A DNA stretch of 64,000 nt from JAVVSR01 sp036654095 (lineage in GTDB: Bacteria; Bacillota; Clostridia; Christensenellales; CAG-917), in NCBI GenBank assembly GCA_036654095.1, contig JAVVSR010000001.1, positions 62,001-126,000 on the forward strand. The letters run 5' to 3'. Of the stretch, positions 45,039 through 54,114 are shown in pieces. The translations under genes and the position numbers were made by a program. The notes under the pieces were generated by a model. It was given only the letters and a program-made list of their open reading frames with translations. It was not told the origin of the DNA and did not search any database. Positions within the stretch are counted from its first letter, which is position 1. Every line of letters starts with the position of its first letter.

Positions 45039-45356
45039 ATGCAAAATACTTTATTAAAGCAACGCGCTATCGAGGCGAAACGTAGACTACAAAACGGTTG
45101 CTCAGGCACAAATTGTTATGGAAATTTCCCAATAGATAAATTTAATATTCGATTACCTTTTTTAATTAACGATGAAACAATAATTAAGATTTGTAATTTA
45201 ATTAAGTCCAATGATGGAACTCTTAATCCGCTTATGCAACTTATTGATAGAAATTATCTTGAAACGCTTTCAATAGTTGAACAACAGCGTTATGTCTTTA
45301 GATTGTCCGAATTATATTTGTACATAAAAAATGCCTATGTAAATATTAATTATTAA
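45039..45356 (+). CDS. Hypothetical 105-aa protein
   Basis: Not recognised. A soluble protein with a basic N-terminal helix (LLKQRAIEAKRRLQ), a Cys21/Cys26 pair (GCSGTNCYGNF), and a helical C-terminus (LNPLMQLIDRNYLETLSIVEQQRYVFRLSELYLYIKNA, split here for reading). ACGGGGTGA precedes the ATG and supports it. It stands alone upstream of pcrA, which has its own promoter. Confidence 0.65.
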   Translation: MQNTLLKQRAIEAKRRLQNGCSGTNCYGNFPIDKFNIRLPFLINDETIIKICNLIKSNDGTLNPLMQLIDRNYLETLSIVEQQRYVFRLSELYLYIKNAYVNINY

Positions 45357-45392
45357 AAAGCAGATATTATTGATTTTTATAGCGTCATTTAT

Positions 45393-45421
45393 TTGTTTAT
45401 GCAAGGCAATTATGCTATAAT
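45393..45421 (+). promoter_or_regulatory. Promoter of pcrA, implying a leaderless mRNA
   Basis: TTGTTT, 17 bp, TATAAT with an extended TG (TGCTATAAT). The -10 box ends only six bases before the pcrA ATG, so the expected transcription start is at or next to the A of the start codon. Confidence 0.75.
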
Positions 45422-45427
45422 ATTTCT

Positions 45428-47617
45428 ATGAGTAATGATAGAATTTTAGAGGGCTTGAATGAAGCTCAAAAAAATGCGGTAGTTGACACCGAAGGCCAAC
45501 TTCTTGTGCTTGCGGGCGCAGGTAGTGGAAAAACGCGTGTTTTGACAACTCGGGTAGCATATTTGGTTGAATGTTTAAAGGTAAATCCATACAACATTTT
45601 GGCAATTACATTTACCAATAAGGCGGCAGGCGAAATGAAGGCGAGGATTTTGTCGCTTATAGGCGAAGATGCCGATGTATGGATTTCAACATTCCACTCG
45701 ATGTGCGCGCAGATTTTGTTTAGGGAGTGTCAGCATATAGGTTTTAACAGCAACTTTTCCATATACAGCGATGTTGAAAGCGCGCGTGTTGTGAAGCGTA
45801 TTTTGCGTGGGCGAGATGACACCGGCGAAAAGGAAAATAGCAAACTTTTTGATACGTTATATGGCCATATTAAGCGCATAAAATGTTTTAACTTGGATAT
45901 TGACGAATACTTGAATACTATTACCGATTCAAGTACTTCGCGCGATGTGCTTAGGGTTTATAACGCGTATCAACAGGCATTGAAGGAGTCTAATGCAATG
46001 GACTTTGATGATTTGCTTTTAAACACTGTTAAACTTTTTCGCGAGTGTCCTGATGTTTTAGATAAGTATTCTAATAGATTTCGCTATATTCACGTTGATG
46101 AGTTTCAAGATACAAACAGTATTCAATATGAATTGGTTAAATTGCTTGCATCAAAAAATCAAAATCTGTTTGTTGTTGGCGACGAGGACCAAAGCATTTA
46201 CGGTTGGCGTGGCGCAATTATTCAAAACATATTAAATTTTAAAAAACTATATCCAAATGCGAAGGTATATAGGCTTGAAGAAAACTATCGAAGCACGTCA
46301 TATATTTTAAATGCGGCTAATCGCGTGATATCAAACAATAAAAACAGGTTTGGAAAACAACTTTTTACATCTAAGTCGGGCGGCCGCAGGGTTGAAGTAT
46401 TTAATGCCTACAACGACAGGGAAGAGGTTGACTACGTTGTTAGGAACATCAATGACTTAGTGACTTTAACCGACGTCAAATACGGCGATATTGCAATTTT
46501 GATGCGCGCCAATTCTTTGTCGCGCCAATTTGAAGAAGCGTTGATGCTTTATTCAATGCCGTATCGTGTTTATGGCGGGATAAGGTTCTATGAGCGCCGC
46601 GAAATTAAAGATTTTTTGGCTTATTTGCGTATTGGCTTAAATCCAAAAGATGTTGACAGCGCCACTAGAGTTATAAACTATCCTAGGCGTGGTATCGGCG
46701 AGGCTACAATTCAAAAAATGCTTGATTTTTCAAAACAAAACGACTTAACATTTTTTGATACTGTTTGCCAAATAGATAGTTTAAAGTTGTTTAACGTCGG
46801 TACAACTAAAAAAATCCTCGATTTTAAAGCGATTTGGTTAAAAATTATTGAAGCTAGTAGTTCAAAAACTTCGTTGGAGTTTGTTGAATTTGTTTTAAAA
46901 GAAAGTGGACTTTTGGATATGTATAAAAGTGACGAGGCCGAGATTGACCGTCTTGAGAACGTTAAAGAATTTGTGTCGGCCGTTTCGGAGTTTCAGCGCG
47001 ATAATCCCAATAAAGGTATTGACGAGTTTTTGCGTATGGTTGCATTAATTTCGGATACCGATGAAATAGTTGAAAATAACAATGTTACCTTGGCTACGAT
47101 ACATGCCGTAAAGGGGCTTGAGTTCCCCGTTGTTTTTGTAGTTGCGCTTGAAGAAAATATTTTTCCATCAAGTCGAGCGCTTGATGACGACGATAGCATA
47201 GAGGAAGAACGTAGATTAATGTATGTTGCCATTACACGAGCTAAGGATAGGTTGTATTGTTCCTCATCACGTTCGCGATTTAGGTTTAATCAACGGCAAG
47301 CTAATCCTCGAAGCAGGTTTGTTGCCGAAATGACAGGTGGAGCGCCTATACCTTCTGTATCGGCTAAAACTGAAACTAAGAGGTCTAATGCACAACAAAA
47401 GCCATCATTTGCGAGCGCTTCAAATGTTGCTAACTCGTTTGTTGGAATTAATACTTCGGCTTATGTCGCAGGTAAAAAGGTTTTACATCCCAAGTTTGGC
47501 GAAGGTATAATTGTATCTACTTCGGGCGAGGGCAATGATAAAGTTGCGAGTATTAGCTTTGAAGGGTTGGGAATTAAAAAGTTTGTAGTTGCTATTGCCA
47601 ATATGAAGTTAGTTTAG
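45428..47617 (+). CDS. pcrA: ATP-dependent DNA helicase PcrA (UvrD/Rep family)
   Basis: A 729-aa superfamily 1A 3'-5' helicase for repair and rolling-circle replication. Walker A AGAGSGKT (29-36), DEFQDTN, VVGDEDQSIYGWRGA and YRST are present. The C-terminal Tudor-like domain (VLHPKFGEGIIVSTSGEG) that binds RNA polymerase is present. No Shine-Dalgarno precedes the ATG, and a -10 box lies six bases upstream, so translation is probably leaderless. The start agrees with homologues (ILEGLNEAQKNAV). Confidence 0.95.
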   Translation: MSNDRILEGLNEAQKNAVVDTEGQLLVLAGAGSGKTRVLTTRVAYLVECLKVNPYNILAITFTNKAAGEMKARILSLIGEDADVWISTFHSMCAQILFRECQHIGFNSNFSIYSDVESARVVKRILRGRDDTGEKENSKLFDTLYGHIKRIKCFNLDIDEYLNTITDSSTSRDVLRVYNAYQQALKESNAMDFDDLLLNTVKLFRECPDVLDKYSNRFRYIHVDEFQDTNSIQYELVKLLASKNQNLFVVGDEDQSIYGWRGAIIQNILNFKKLYPNAKVYRLEENYRSTSYILNAANRVISNNKNRFGKQLFTSKSGGRRVEVFNAYNDREEVDYVVRNINDLVTLTDVKYGDIAILMRANSLSRQFEEALMLYSMPYRVYGGIRFYERREIKDFLAYLRIGLNPKDVDSATRVINYPRRGIGEATIQKMLDFSKQNDLTFFDTVCQIDSLKLFNVGTTKKILDFKAIWLKIIEASSSKTSLEFVEFVLKESGLLDMYKSDEAEIDRLENVKEFVSAVSEFQRDNPNKGIDEFLRMVALISDTDEIVENNNVTLATIHAVKGLEFPVVFVVALEENIFPSSRALDDDDSIEEERRLMYVAITRAKDRLYCSSSRSRFRFNQRQANPRSRFVAEMTGGAPIPSVSAKTETKRSNAQQKPSFASASNVANSFVGINTSAYVAGKKVLHPKFGEGIIVSTSGEGNDKVASISFEGLGIKKFVVAIANMKLV

Positions 47618-47931
47618 TATAAAATTTTAATTTGGGAATAATTAATTTTATTTTATTTAAAACATTATTGTAAGGCGACAAGGTATTTTACGTAAAAATT
47701 TAGCAATAAAGTTGATTAAGTAAAAGCGACGTATGCTTAAATATTTTGCAAGGCTACATAATAAAATGCAAGTTGTGAAATTGGATTTTAAAATATAATT
47801 AAATTTAGTAATAAAGTTGATTAAATAAAAGCGACGTATGCTTAAATATTTTGCAAGGCTACATAATAAAATACTAGTTGTGAAATTGGATTTTAAAATA
47901 TAATTAAATTTTCTATTTTAATGAGGACTGT
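47618..47931. other. Non-coding region between pcrA and ligA
   Basis: About 310 bp, mostly occupied by the 105-bp tandem duplication at 47696-47905. No gene is supported. Confidence 0.75.
47696..47905 (+). repeat. 105-bp tandem duplication
   Basis: Two adjacent copies (47696-47800 and 47801-47905) beginning AAATTTAGYAATAAAGTTGA and differing at only about five positions (for example GCA/GTA, TTAAG/TTAAA, ATGCAAG/ATACTAG). The high identity points to a recent duplication. A third copy starts (AAATTTT) but is lost immediately before ligA. Confidence 0.95.
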
Positions 47932-49887
47932 ATGAGCAATGTTTTGGAAGAAATGCAAGCGTTGGTTGACGACCTTAATTATCACGCTAAGCAATATTAC
48001 AAATTAGATAAGCCTGTTATTTCAGATGGCGAATATGATAAAATGTACGATAAACTTGTTTTGTTGGAAAACGAAGCAGGTTTTTCACTTCCAAATAGCC
48101 CAACTAAAAGGGTTGGGGGAGAAATTGTTGCGGAATTTAAGCAATACAAACATACCCACAAACTATATAGTTTAGACAAATGTCAGTCAATTAGTGAGTT
48201 TTATGTTTGGTATGCAAAAACAGAAAAAAGCTTAGGCGAGATGCCCGAATTATCGGTTGAATACAAGTTTGATGGTTTGACTTTAAATATGGTTTACGAA
48301 AACGGTATGCTAATATCGGCGGCTACTCGAGGTAATGGCGAAGTCGGAGAAGAAGTCACAGAACAAGTTAAAACTATCAAAAACATACCATTAAGTATTG
48401 ATTACAAAGGTCACATCGAAATTCAAGGCGAAGGTATAATGAAGCTTTCGGTGCTTAAAAGCTACAATGAAATGAGCGTTGACCAGCTGAAAAATGCGAG
48501 AAATGCAGCAGCAGGCGCAATCAGAAATTTAAATCCAAAAGTTACGGCTGATAGAAAACTCGACGTTATGTGCTACAATGTTTTTGGAGATGTTGAATTT
48601 TCAACTCAACTTGAAATGCAAGAGTTTTTAAATAAGCACGGTTTTGAAACGGGTGATTATTTCAAGTTACTTAATAATCCCCAAGAAGTTGAAAACGTTA
48701 TTGAAACTATTTCAAAATGTCGCGACGATTTGGATTTTCTTATTGACGGCATTGTGTTCAAATTAAATAACGTGCATCAGCGCGAAATGTTGGGTGAAAC
48801 TGAAAAATTTCCACGCTGGGCAGTTGCGTATAAATTTGAAGCCGATGAAGCTACTACGCTTGTTAAAGATGTAATATGGCAGGTAAGTCGCACATCTAGG
48901 TTATGCCCGTTGGCAATTTTAGAACCCGTGGATTTAGCGGGTGTAACAGTTCAGCGCGCAACATTAAATAATTTTGCGGATTTGCAAAAAAAGGATATTA
49001 AAATAGGAAGCAGGGTGTTTATCCGACGAAGTAATGATGTTATACCTGAAATTTTGGGGATTGCCGAACACACTGAAAATACCGTTGACATTATAAAGCC
49101 CGACAAGTGTCCGTACTGTGGTTCGCCAATAAGGGCTGAGGGCGCGTTTTTATACTGTACAAACACCGAAACGTGCGTTCCGCAAATTGTTGCAAAGCTT
49201 TCGCATTTTGCGTCAAAAGGTGCAATGGACATAGATGGATTTTCCGAGAAAACCGCCGAGCTTTTATATGTTGAATTAGGGGTTGCGGAGTTTTCGGATT
49301 TATATGAGTTATCGGCAGAAAAGCTAGTTGGGTTGGAAGGGTTTGCCGAGCTTAAAACGCAAAATTTGTTGTTGTCAATTTCCAAAAGCAAGTTGACGTC
49401 ATTAGCTAACTTTATATATGCTTTGGGTATCAAAAACATTGGGAAAAAAGCCGCAAAACAACTGGAAATTTCCTTTTCTACACTTGAAAATATTATGAAA
49501 GCCACTATTGATGATTTGGTAAAGGTAGATGATTTTGGCGAAATTACAGCAAATAATGTTGTTGATTACTTTACGAAACCTGAAAATATAGCGCAAATTA
49601 ACAAATTAATTTCTTTAGGGATTACCTTTAATGCAACCGAATTGAAGACAGGCATTTTTAGTGGAAAAAATGTTGTGCTGACTGGTTCATTGCAAAAATA
49701 TAAGCGCAGTGAAGCTGAGAAAATTATTGTTGAATTGGGCGGTGTTATTTCGTCAACAATAAGTAAATCCGTAAACCTTGTCATAGTGGGCGAGGAGGCC
49801 GGCAGCAAACTTGCGAAAGCGGAAAAGCTAGCGATTGAAATAATTGACGAAAATGCGTTTGACGCTATTTTAAAAAGTATTGATTAA
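47932..49887 (+). CDS. ligA: NAD-dependent DNA ligase LigA (divergent)
   Basis: A 651-aa NAD+-dependent ligase. The adenylated lysine is Lys112 (EYKFDG); the oligonucleotide-binding region, Cys4 zinc site (Cys393, Cys396, Cys409, Cys415), helix-hairpin-helix repeats and a C-terminal BRCT domain (about 575-651) are all present. Several normally invariant motifs are altered: TRGDG to TRGNG, VRGE to IQGE, GRTG to SRTS and RATLHN to RATLNN. It may be a divergent main ligase or a second paralogue. It lacks gatCAB neighbours but follows pcrA as usual. Confidence 0.9.
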   Translation: MSNVLEEMQALVDDLNYHAKQYYKLDKPVISDGEYDKMYDKLVLLENEAGFSLPNSPTKRVGGEIVAEFKQYKHTHKLYSLDKCQSISEFYVWYAKTEKSLGEMPELSVEYKFDGLTLNMVYENGMLISAATRGNGEVGEEVTEQVKTIKNIPLSIDYKGHIEIQGEGIMKLSVLKSYNEMSVDQLKNARNAAAGAIRNLNPKVTADRKLDVMCYNVFGDVEFSTQLEMQEFLNKHGFETGDYFKLLNNPQEVENVIETISKCRDDLDFLIDGIVFKLNNVHQREMLGETEKFPRWAVAYKFEADEATTLVKDVIWQVSRTSRLCPLAILEPVDLAGVTVQRATLNNFADLQKKDIKIGSRVFIRRSNDVIPEILGIAEHTENTVDIIKPDKCPYCGSPIRAEGAFLYCTNTETCVPQIVAKLSHFASKGAMDIDGFSEKTAELLYVELGVAEFSDLYELSAEKLVGLEGFAELKTQNLLLSISKSKLTSLANFIYALGIKNIGKKAAKQLEISFSTLENIMKATIDDLVKVDDFGEITANNVVDYFTKPENIAQINKLISLGITFNATELKTGIFSGKNVVLTGSLQKYKRSEAEKIIVELGGVISSTISKSVNLVIVGEEAGSKLAKAEKLAIEIIDENAFDAILKSID

Positions 49888-49954
49888 ATTCTATTTTATT
49901 AAAAATTTTTATTTAAAATTATTACATTGTTTATATGTTTGGCTGTATATTTAA

Positions 49955-49983
49955 TTGTTTATTTTAGCGCGATATGGTATAAT
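49955..49983 (+). promoter_or_regulatory. Sigma-A promoter of the AIR-synthase-like gene
   Basis: TTGTTT, 17 bp, TATAAT with extended TG (TGGTATAAT), 31 bp upstream of the ATG. It has the same hexamers and spacing as the pcrA promoter. Confidence 0.75.
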
Positions 49984-50014
49984 ACAATATATTTAAATAT
50001 GTATTGAGGTTTTT

Positions 50015-50989
50015 ATGCGCGTAGGTAAGCTGTCTTCAAAAGAACTTAATGAGCTAATTTTAAATAAAACAGCGCCGACAAGAAGCGAAGTTTTGGTTTC
50101 GGCAGGCGTTGCGGAAGATTGCGCGGCGGTTAAATGTGATGATTTTTTATTGCTAACTTCTGACCCAATTACGAGCGCGTGCGCAAATAGTGGACGATTG
50201 GCAATTTTAATTTCGTCAAACGATATTGCTAGTAGCGGTGGCGAGCCGTTTGCTTGTTTGCTGACAATTATAGCGCCGTCGTTTGCAACTGCTGAAGATA
50301 TTGCCGAGATTATGGACGATGCTTACGCTACTGCAAGCAAATTAAATATTGATATAATTGGTGGACATACTGAGTTTAGTGACAGCGTAAACCGCACAAT
50401 TTTAAGTTGTACAATGTTAGGCAAAGCATCAAATGTTGTGACAACAGGCGGTGCGAAACCGTTTGACAGCATTGTTATGACAAAAACAGCGGGCATTGAA
50501 GCCACTTCGATATTGGCAAACGACTTTGAAGCGCGCTTGGTATCGGGTGGGTTAAGCCTTGATGAAATAGCCGAAGCTAAAGCGTATATTGATAATATTT
50601 CCGTGCTTAACGAGGGGCGAATTGCCGTGAAAGTCGGTGTAAATAGTATGCATGATATTACCGAAGGCGGCGTGTACGGCGCAGTTGCGGAAATGTGTGA
50701 GGCTAGCGGGCTTGGCGCATATGTGTTGGCAGATAAAATTCCCGTTTCTGAATTGACGCTTAAAATTTGTAGTATACTTAATATTGAGCCTAAGCGGTTG
50801 ATTTCTAGCGGCAGTATGATAATGACAACGCAATCGCCCGAAAAGCTTATTTACGAGCTTGAAAAAGTAGGTATTTGCGCCACAAAGATTGGCGAAATGA
50901 ATGATAAAAAACGCATTGTTGCAAGTTTTAAAGGTGTTGAAACTTTACTTTCGGTTACGCCCGATGAACTGCTTAAAATAAAGAGGTAA
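50015..50989 (+). CDS. AIR synthase-related protein (HypE/PurM-like)
   Basis: A 324-aa ATP-grasp-like PurM-fold protein. The N-terminal AIR_synth domain has VAEDCAAVKCDDFLLLTSDP and SNDIASSGGEPFACLLTII; the C-terminal domain has HDITEGGVYGAVAEMCEASG. It is closest in layout to HypE, but the C-terminal catalytic Cys of HypE is not apparent, and no hydrogenase genes are nearby. The substrate is unknown. It lies 3 bp before yicC. Confidence 0.8.
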   Translation: MRVGKLSSKELNELILNKTAPTRSEVLVSAGVAEDCAAVKCDDFLLLTSDPITSACANSGRLAILISSNDIASSGGEPFACLLTIIAPSFATAEDIAEIMDDAYATASKLNIDIIGGHTEFSDSVNRTILSCTMLGKASNVVTTGGAKPFDSIVMTKTAGIEATSILANDFEARLVSGGLSLDEIAEAKAYIDNISVLNEGRIAVKVGVNSMHDITEGGVYGAVAEMCEASGLGAYVLADKIPVSELTLKICSILNIEPKRLISSGSMIMTTQSPEKLIYELEKVGICATKIGEMNDKKRIVASFKGVETLLSVTPDELLKIKR

Positions 50990-50992
50990 CCT

Positions 50993-51868
50993 ATGAAAAG
51001 TATGACTGGCTTTGGCAAGGCTACGGCCGAGCGTGACGGACGGAAAATTTCTATTGAGTTAAAGGCGGTAAACCATCGTTATTTGGATTTGTCGATAAAG
51101 TTACCAAAGCTTTTAAACTATTTAGAAGACAGCGTTAGGAAGGCATTGCAAACTAATTTTTCGCGTGGACACATTGATGTTTATATTAATTACGAAAACA
51201 AACGCGAAGATAGCGTAAAGCTTTCGCTTAATGAGGGGTTGGTTCGCGAATATTTGCAAATTAACCGTCAAATTTTGGACAAACATATTGTTGTTGACGA
51301 TATTTCGGTTACATCGCTTTTGCGTTTCCCCGACGTTTTGTTGTCAGAAGAAAGCGAAGATGATGAAAAAGAGATTTTGATTTTAGTAAATGAAGCAGTT
51401 TTAAACGCCTCAAATAAGCTTAATGAAATGCGCGCGTTTGAGGGCGAAAAAATAAGGCTTGACGTTTTAGCTAAGATTACAAATATTGAAGCTTTGGTTG
51501 AAAAAGTTAAAGAACGCGCTCCGATAGTTGTTCAAAATTATCGCGCAAAGTTGACCGAAAAAATTAACGATGCGCTAAACGGCGTTTTAATTGACGAAAC
51601 GAGGCTTTTAAATGAAGTTGCATTTTTTACCGATAAAGCTAGTATCGACGAGGAAATTACTAGGTTGTGTTCGCACTGTCACCACGCGAGGGAACTTTTA
51701 TTGTCAACTGAATCCGTTGGCCGTAGTTTGGATTTTTTAATTCAAGAGTTCAATCGAGAGGCAAACACTATTGGCAGTAAATCCAATGATATTTTAGTCA
51801 CTAATTATGCGCTTGAATTGAAAAATGAAATAGAAAAAATTAGGGAGCAAATTCAAAATGTTGAGTAG
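50993..51868 (+). CDS. yicC: YicC/YloC family endoribonuclease
   Basis: A 291-aa YicC-family protein. The family acts as an endoribonuclease and RNA chaperone in E. coli and B. subtilis. KSMTGFGKATAERDGRKI, LKAVNHRYLDLSIKLP and the C-terminal VGRSLDFLIQEFNREANTIG with its metal-binding acidic residues are characteristic. It is the first gene of the conserved yicC-remA-gmk-rpoZ block, overlapping remA by 11 bp. Confidence 0.94.
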   Translation: MKSMTGFGKATAERDGRKISIELKAVNHRYLDLSIKLPKLLNYLEDSVRKALQTNFSRGHIDVYINYENKREDSVKLSLNEGLVREYLQINRQILDKHIVVDDISVTSLLRFPDVLLSEESEDDEKEILILVNEAVLNASNKLNEMRAFEGEKIRLDVLAKITNIEALVEKVKERAPIVVQNYRAKLTEKINDALNGVLIDETRLLNEVAFFTDKASIDEEITRLCSHCHHARELLLSTESVGRSLDFLIQEFNREANTIGSKSNDILVTNYALELKNEIEKIREQIQNVE

Positions 51869-52130
51869 CGAAACCAAACTTTTAGGGGTTGGCTTTTCTA
51901 ATATAGTCAACCTGCAACACGTAATCGCTATATTGTCGCCCGTTTCGGCAGGTGTAAAAAGGCTAATAAGCGTAGCAAAAGACGGCGGTAGTTTAATTGA
52001 TGTAACATCGGGGCGAAAGGCCAGAAGCGTTATTCTTTTTACCGATAAAACCGTTATGCTTAGCGCTTTAAACGCGCAAACATTAAACTCGAGAGCAACT
52101 GGCATGGAGGAGGTCAAGATAGATGAATAA
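51858..52130 (+). CDS. remA: RemA-like DNA-binding regulator (DUF370)
   Basis: A 90-aa DUF370 protein. In B. subtilis RemA activates biofilm matrix and osmoprotectant genes and forms ring-like DNA-binding oligomers. LGVGFSNIVNLQHVIAILSP, GRKARSVILFTDKTVMLSAL and the short length are typical. It is placed between yicC and gmk as in most Firmicutes and overlaps gmk by 8 bp. Confidence 0.93.
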   Translation: MLSSETKLLGVGFSNIVNLQHVIAILSPVSAGVKRLISVAKDGGSLIDVTSGRKARSVILFTDKTVMLSALNAQTLNSRATGMEEVKIDE

Positions 52131-52737
52131 AGGTACATTTTTTGTGTTATCTGGGCCGTCTGGGTCGGGGAAAGGTACAGTGCTTAAAGAGGTTTTAAAT
52201 AAAAATAGCGATATTGAATATTCGGTTTCGGCGACAACACGTCTTCCTCGCGGAAACGAAATTGAAGGGAAAAATTATTTTTTTAAAACGCGTGACGAGT
52301 TTGAAAAACTTATAAAACAAGATGCTTTTTTAGAATATACTGAAACATTTGGCAACTATTATGGAACGCTTCGCAAACAAGTCGATTTGGCTATCGAACG
52401 CGGGCATAGTATAATTTTGGAAATAGATAGCGTCGGCGCGCGAAATATTAGATTTAGTTATCCCGATGCCGTACTTATGTTTTTAGTTGCGCCAAGTTTG
52501 ACCGTGCTAAAAGCTAGGCTCACTGGGCGCGGCACTGAAAAAGATGACGACGTGAAACTTCGTTTGGCTAATGCCATCGACGAAATGGAATACGCGCCAT
52601 TGTACGATTATATTATTATTAACGACAACGTCGGGAAAGCTAGCGAAGACGTTTTAGCTATTATAAAAGCCGTCGGGCTTAAAACCGAAAATAATATCGA
52701 AAATTTGACAAAAATTAAAGGAGGTATTTCATTATGA
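52123..52737 (+). CDS. gmk: Guanylate kinase
   Basis: A 204-aa GMP kinase converting GMP and ATP to GDP. P-loop SGPSGSGKG (10-18), the GMP-binding STTRLPRGNEI-like ATTRLPR and YGT segments, and the lid are visible. GGAGG within the end of remA serves as ribosome-binding site. It overlaps rpoZ by 4 bp. Confidence 0.97.
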   Translation: MNKGTFFVLSGPSGSGKGTVLKEVLNKNSDIEYSVSATTRLPRGNEIEGKNYFFKTRDEFEKLIKQDAFLEYTETFGNYYGTLRKQVDLAIERGHSIILEIDSVGARNIRFSYPDAVLMFLVAPSLTVLKARLTGRGTEKDDDVKLRLANAIDEMEYAPLYDYIIINDNVGKASEDVLAIIKAVGLKTENNIENLTKIKGGISL

Positions 52738-52943
52738 TGGTATATCCACCGATTGATATGCTTATTAAAAAAGCAGAATGTCGTTACGCGCTTACTTGCG
52801 CCGTTGCGAAGCGCGCTCGTACAATTATCGCGCAAGAAGAAAACTATTTAGCAGAGTCTGGTTTAAAACCTATTTCACTTGCCTGCAAGGAAATTTACGA
52901 AGGCAAACAAAAAATTCAAAGGGACCAAAATGTTAAAGGGTAA
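52734..52943 (+). CDS. rpoZ: RNA polymerase omega subunit
   Basis: A 69-aa omega subunit that helps assemble beta-prime. PPIDMLIKKAECRYALTCAVAKRAR and the KPISLACKEIYEGK C-terminus are characteristic. AGGAGGT precedes the ATG. The end overlaps coaBC by 14 bp. Confidence 0.93.
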   Translation: MMVYPPIDMLIKKAECRYALTCAVAKRARTIIAQEENYLAESGLKPISLACKEIYEGKQKIQRDQNVKG

Positions 52944-54114
52944 AACTATTGTTTTAGGTGTTACTGGTTGTATAGCGGCCTACAAGGCTTGCGAAATTGT
53001 CAGCCGATTAAGGAAACTTGAGGCCAATGTGGAGGTTATTATGACTCCGCACGCAGCGCAATTTGTTCAGCCGTTGTCATTTGAAACATTGTCAGGCAAC
53101 AGGGTAATAACTGATTTGTTTGACCGCGATTTTGAGTGGGAAGTCGAGCATATTTCTTTGGCAAAGAAGGCCGACGTTTTTGTTATTGCGCCTGCAACGG
53201 CCAATACGATTGGTAAAATTGCAAGCGGTATTGCCGACGATATGTTGACAACAACCATTATGGCTTGCACTTCTCCTAAAGTAATTTGTCCGGCAATGAA
53301 CACTAATATGTACGAAAATGCGCAAGTTGAGGATAATATTGCACAACTTAAGAAACAAGGCTATCGCATTGTTGACCCTATTTCAGGGCGGTTAGCTTGT
53401 GGCGATGTGGGCAAAGGTAAGATGGCCGAGCCTGAAGATATTGTGCAAGTAATTGAAGAAATTTTAATGCCAAAAAGTGATTTTGAGGGCGTTAAAATGC
53501 TAATTACCGCGGGTTCCACTGAGGAAAAAATTGACGGTGTGCGCTATATAACTAATCACAGTAGCGGCAAAATGGGCGTTGCGATTGCAACAGCTGCTGC
53601 TAGGCGTGGCGCGATTGTTACATTTATAGCGGGGCGAATGAGCGTGCCTATTCCCGATATTTTTTCAGAAGTGATAAACGTTAAAACAACTAATGATATG
53701 TTTGATGCGGTTATGTCGAGATATGAGGCTAATGATTGCATTATAAAAGCGGCAGCTCCTGCCGATTACAAGGTTAAAAACTTTACTCTACACAAAATTA
53801 AAGATGAGGAATTGACGCTTCAACTTGAAAAAACTCGTGATATCGCGCAGGCTGTTGGCGAGGCGAAAGGCGATAGGAAACTTGTTATTTTTTGCGCCGA
53901 AACTGATGATTTAGTTCAAAATGCGAAGTTGAAACTTATCAAAAAAAATGCCGATATGGTTGTGGCAAACGATGTTACCAAAGAGGGAGCGGGTTTTAAC
54001 GTTGATACTAATATCGTTACAATTATTGACAAAAACGGCAACACTTATGACTATGATTTAATGCTTAAGTCAGAGTTGGCCGATATTATATTAGACCGAA
54101 TTTTGGAACTGTAA
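52930..54114 (+). CDS. coaBC: Bifunctional CoaBC (phosphopantothenoylcysteine synthetase/decarboxylase)
   Basis: A 394-aa bifunctional enzyme of coenzyme A synthesis. The FMN-dependent decarboxylase domain (1 to ~180) has His74 (EVEHISLA), PAMNTNMYEN (121-130) and GRLACGDVGKGKM. The CTP-dependent synthetase domain has ITAGSTEEKIDGVRYITNHS and SSGKMG. The ATG at 52930 follows AAAGGGA; an earlier in-frame ATG would lie deep inside rpoZ. The stop overlaps the priA start. Confidence 0.95.
   Translation: MLKGKTIVLGVTGCIAAYKACEIVSRLRKLEANVEVIMTPHAAQFVQPLSFETLSGNRVITDLFDRDFEWEVEHISLAKKADVFVIAPATANTIGKIASGIADDMLTTTIMACTSPKVICPAMNTNMYENAQVEDNIAQLKKQGYRIVDPISGRLACGDVGKGKMAEPEDIVQVIEEILMPKSDFEGVKMLITAGSTEEKIDGVRYITNHSSGKMGVAIATAAARRGAIVTFIAGRMSVPIPDIFSEVINVKTTNDMFDAVMSRYEANDCIIKAAAPADYKVKNFTLHKIKDEELTLQLEKTRDIAQAVGEAKGDRKLVIFCAETDDLVQNAKLKLIKKNADMVVANDVTKEGAGFNVDTNIVTIIDKNGNTYDYDLMLKSELADIILDRILEL

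Noticed and set aside
48951..49505. 184-codon minus-strand frame inside ligA
   Set aside because: Fully antisense to a conserved gene with clear domains; no ribosome-binding site or recognisable product.
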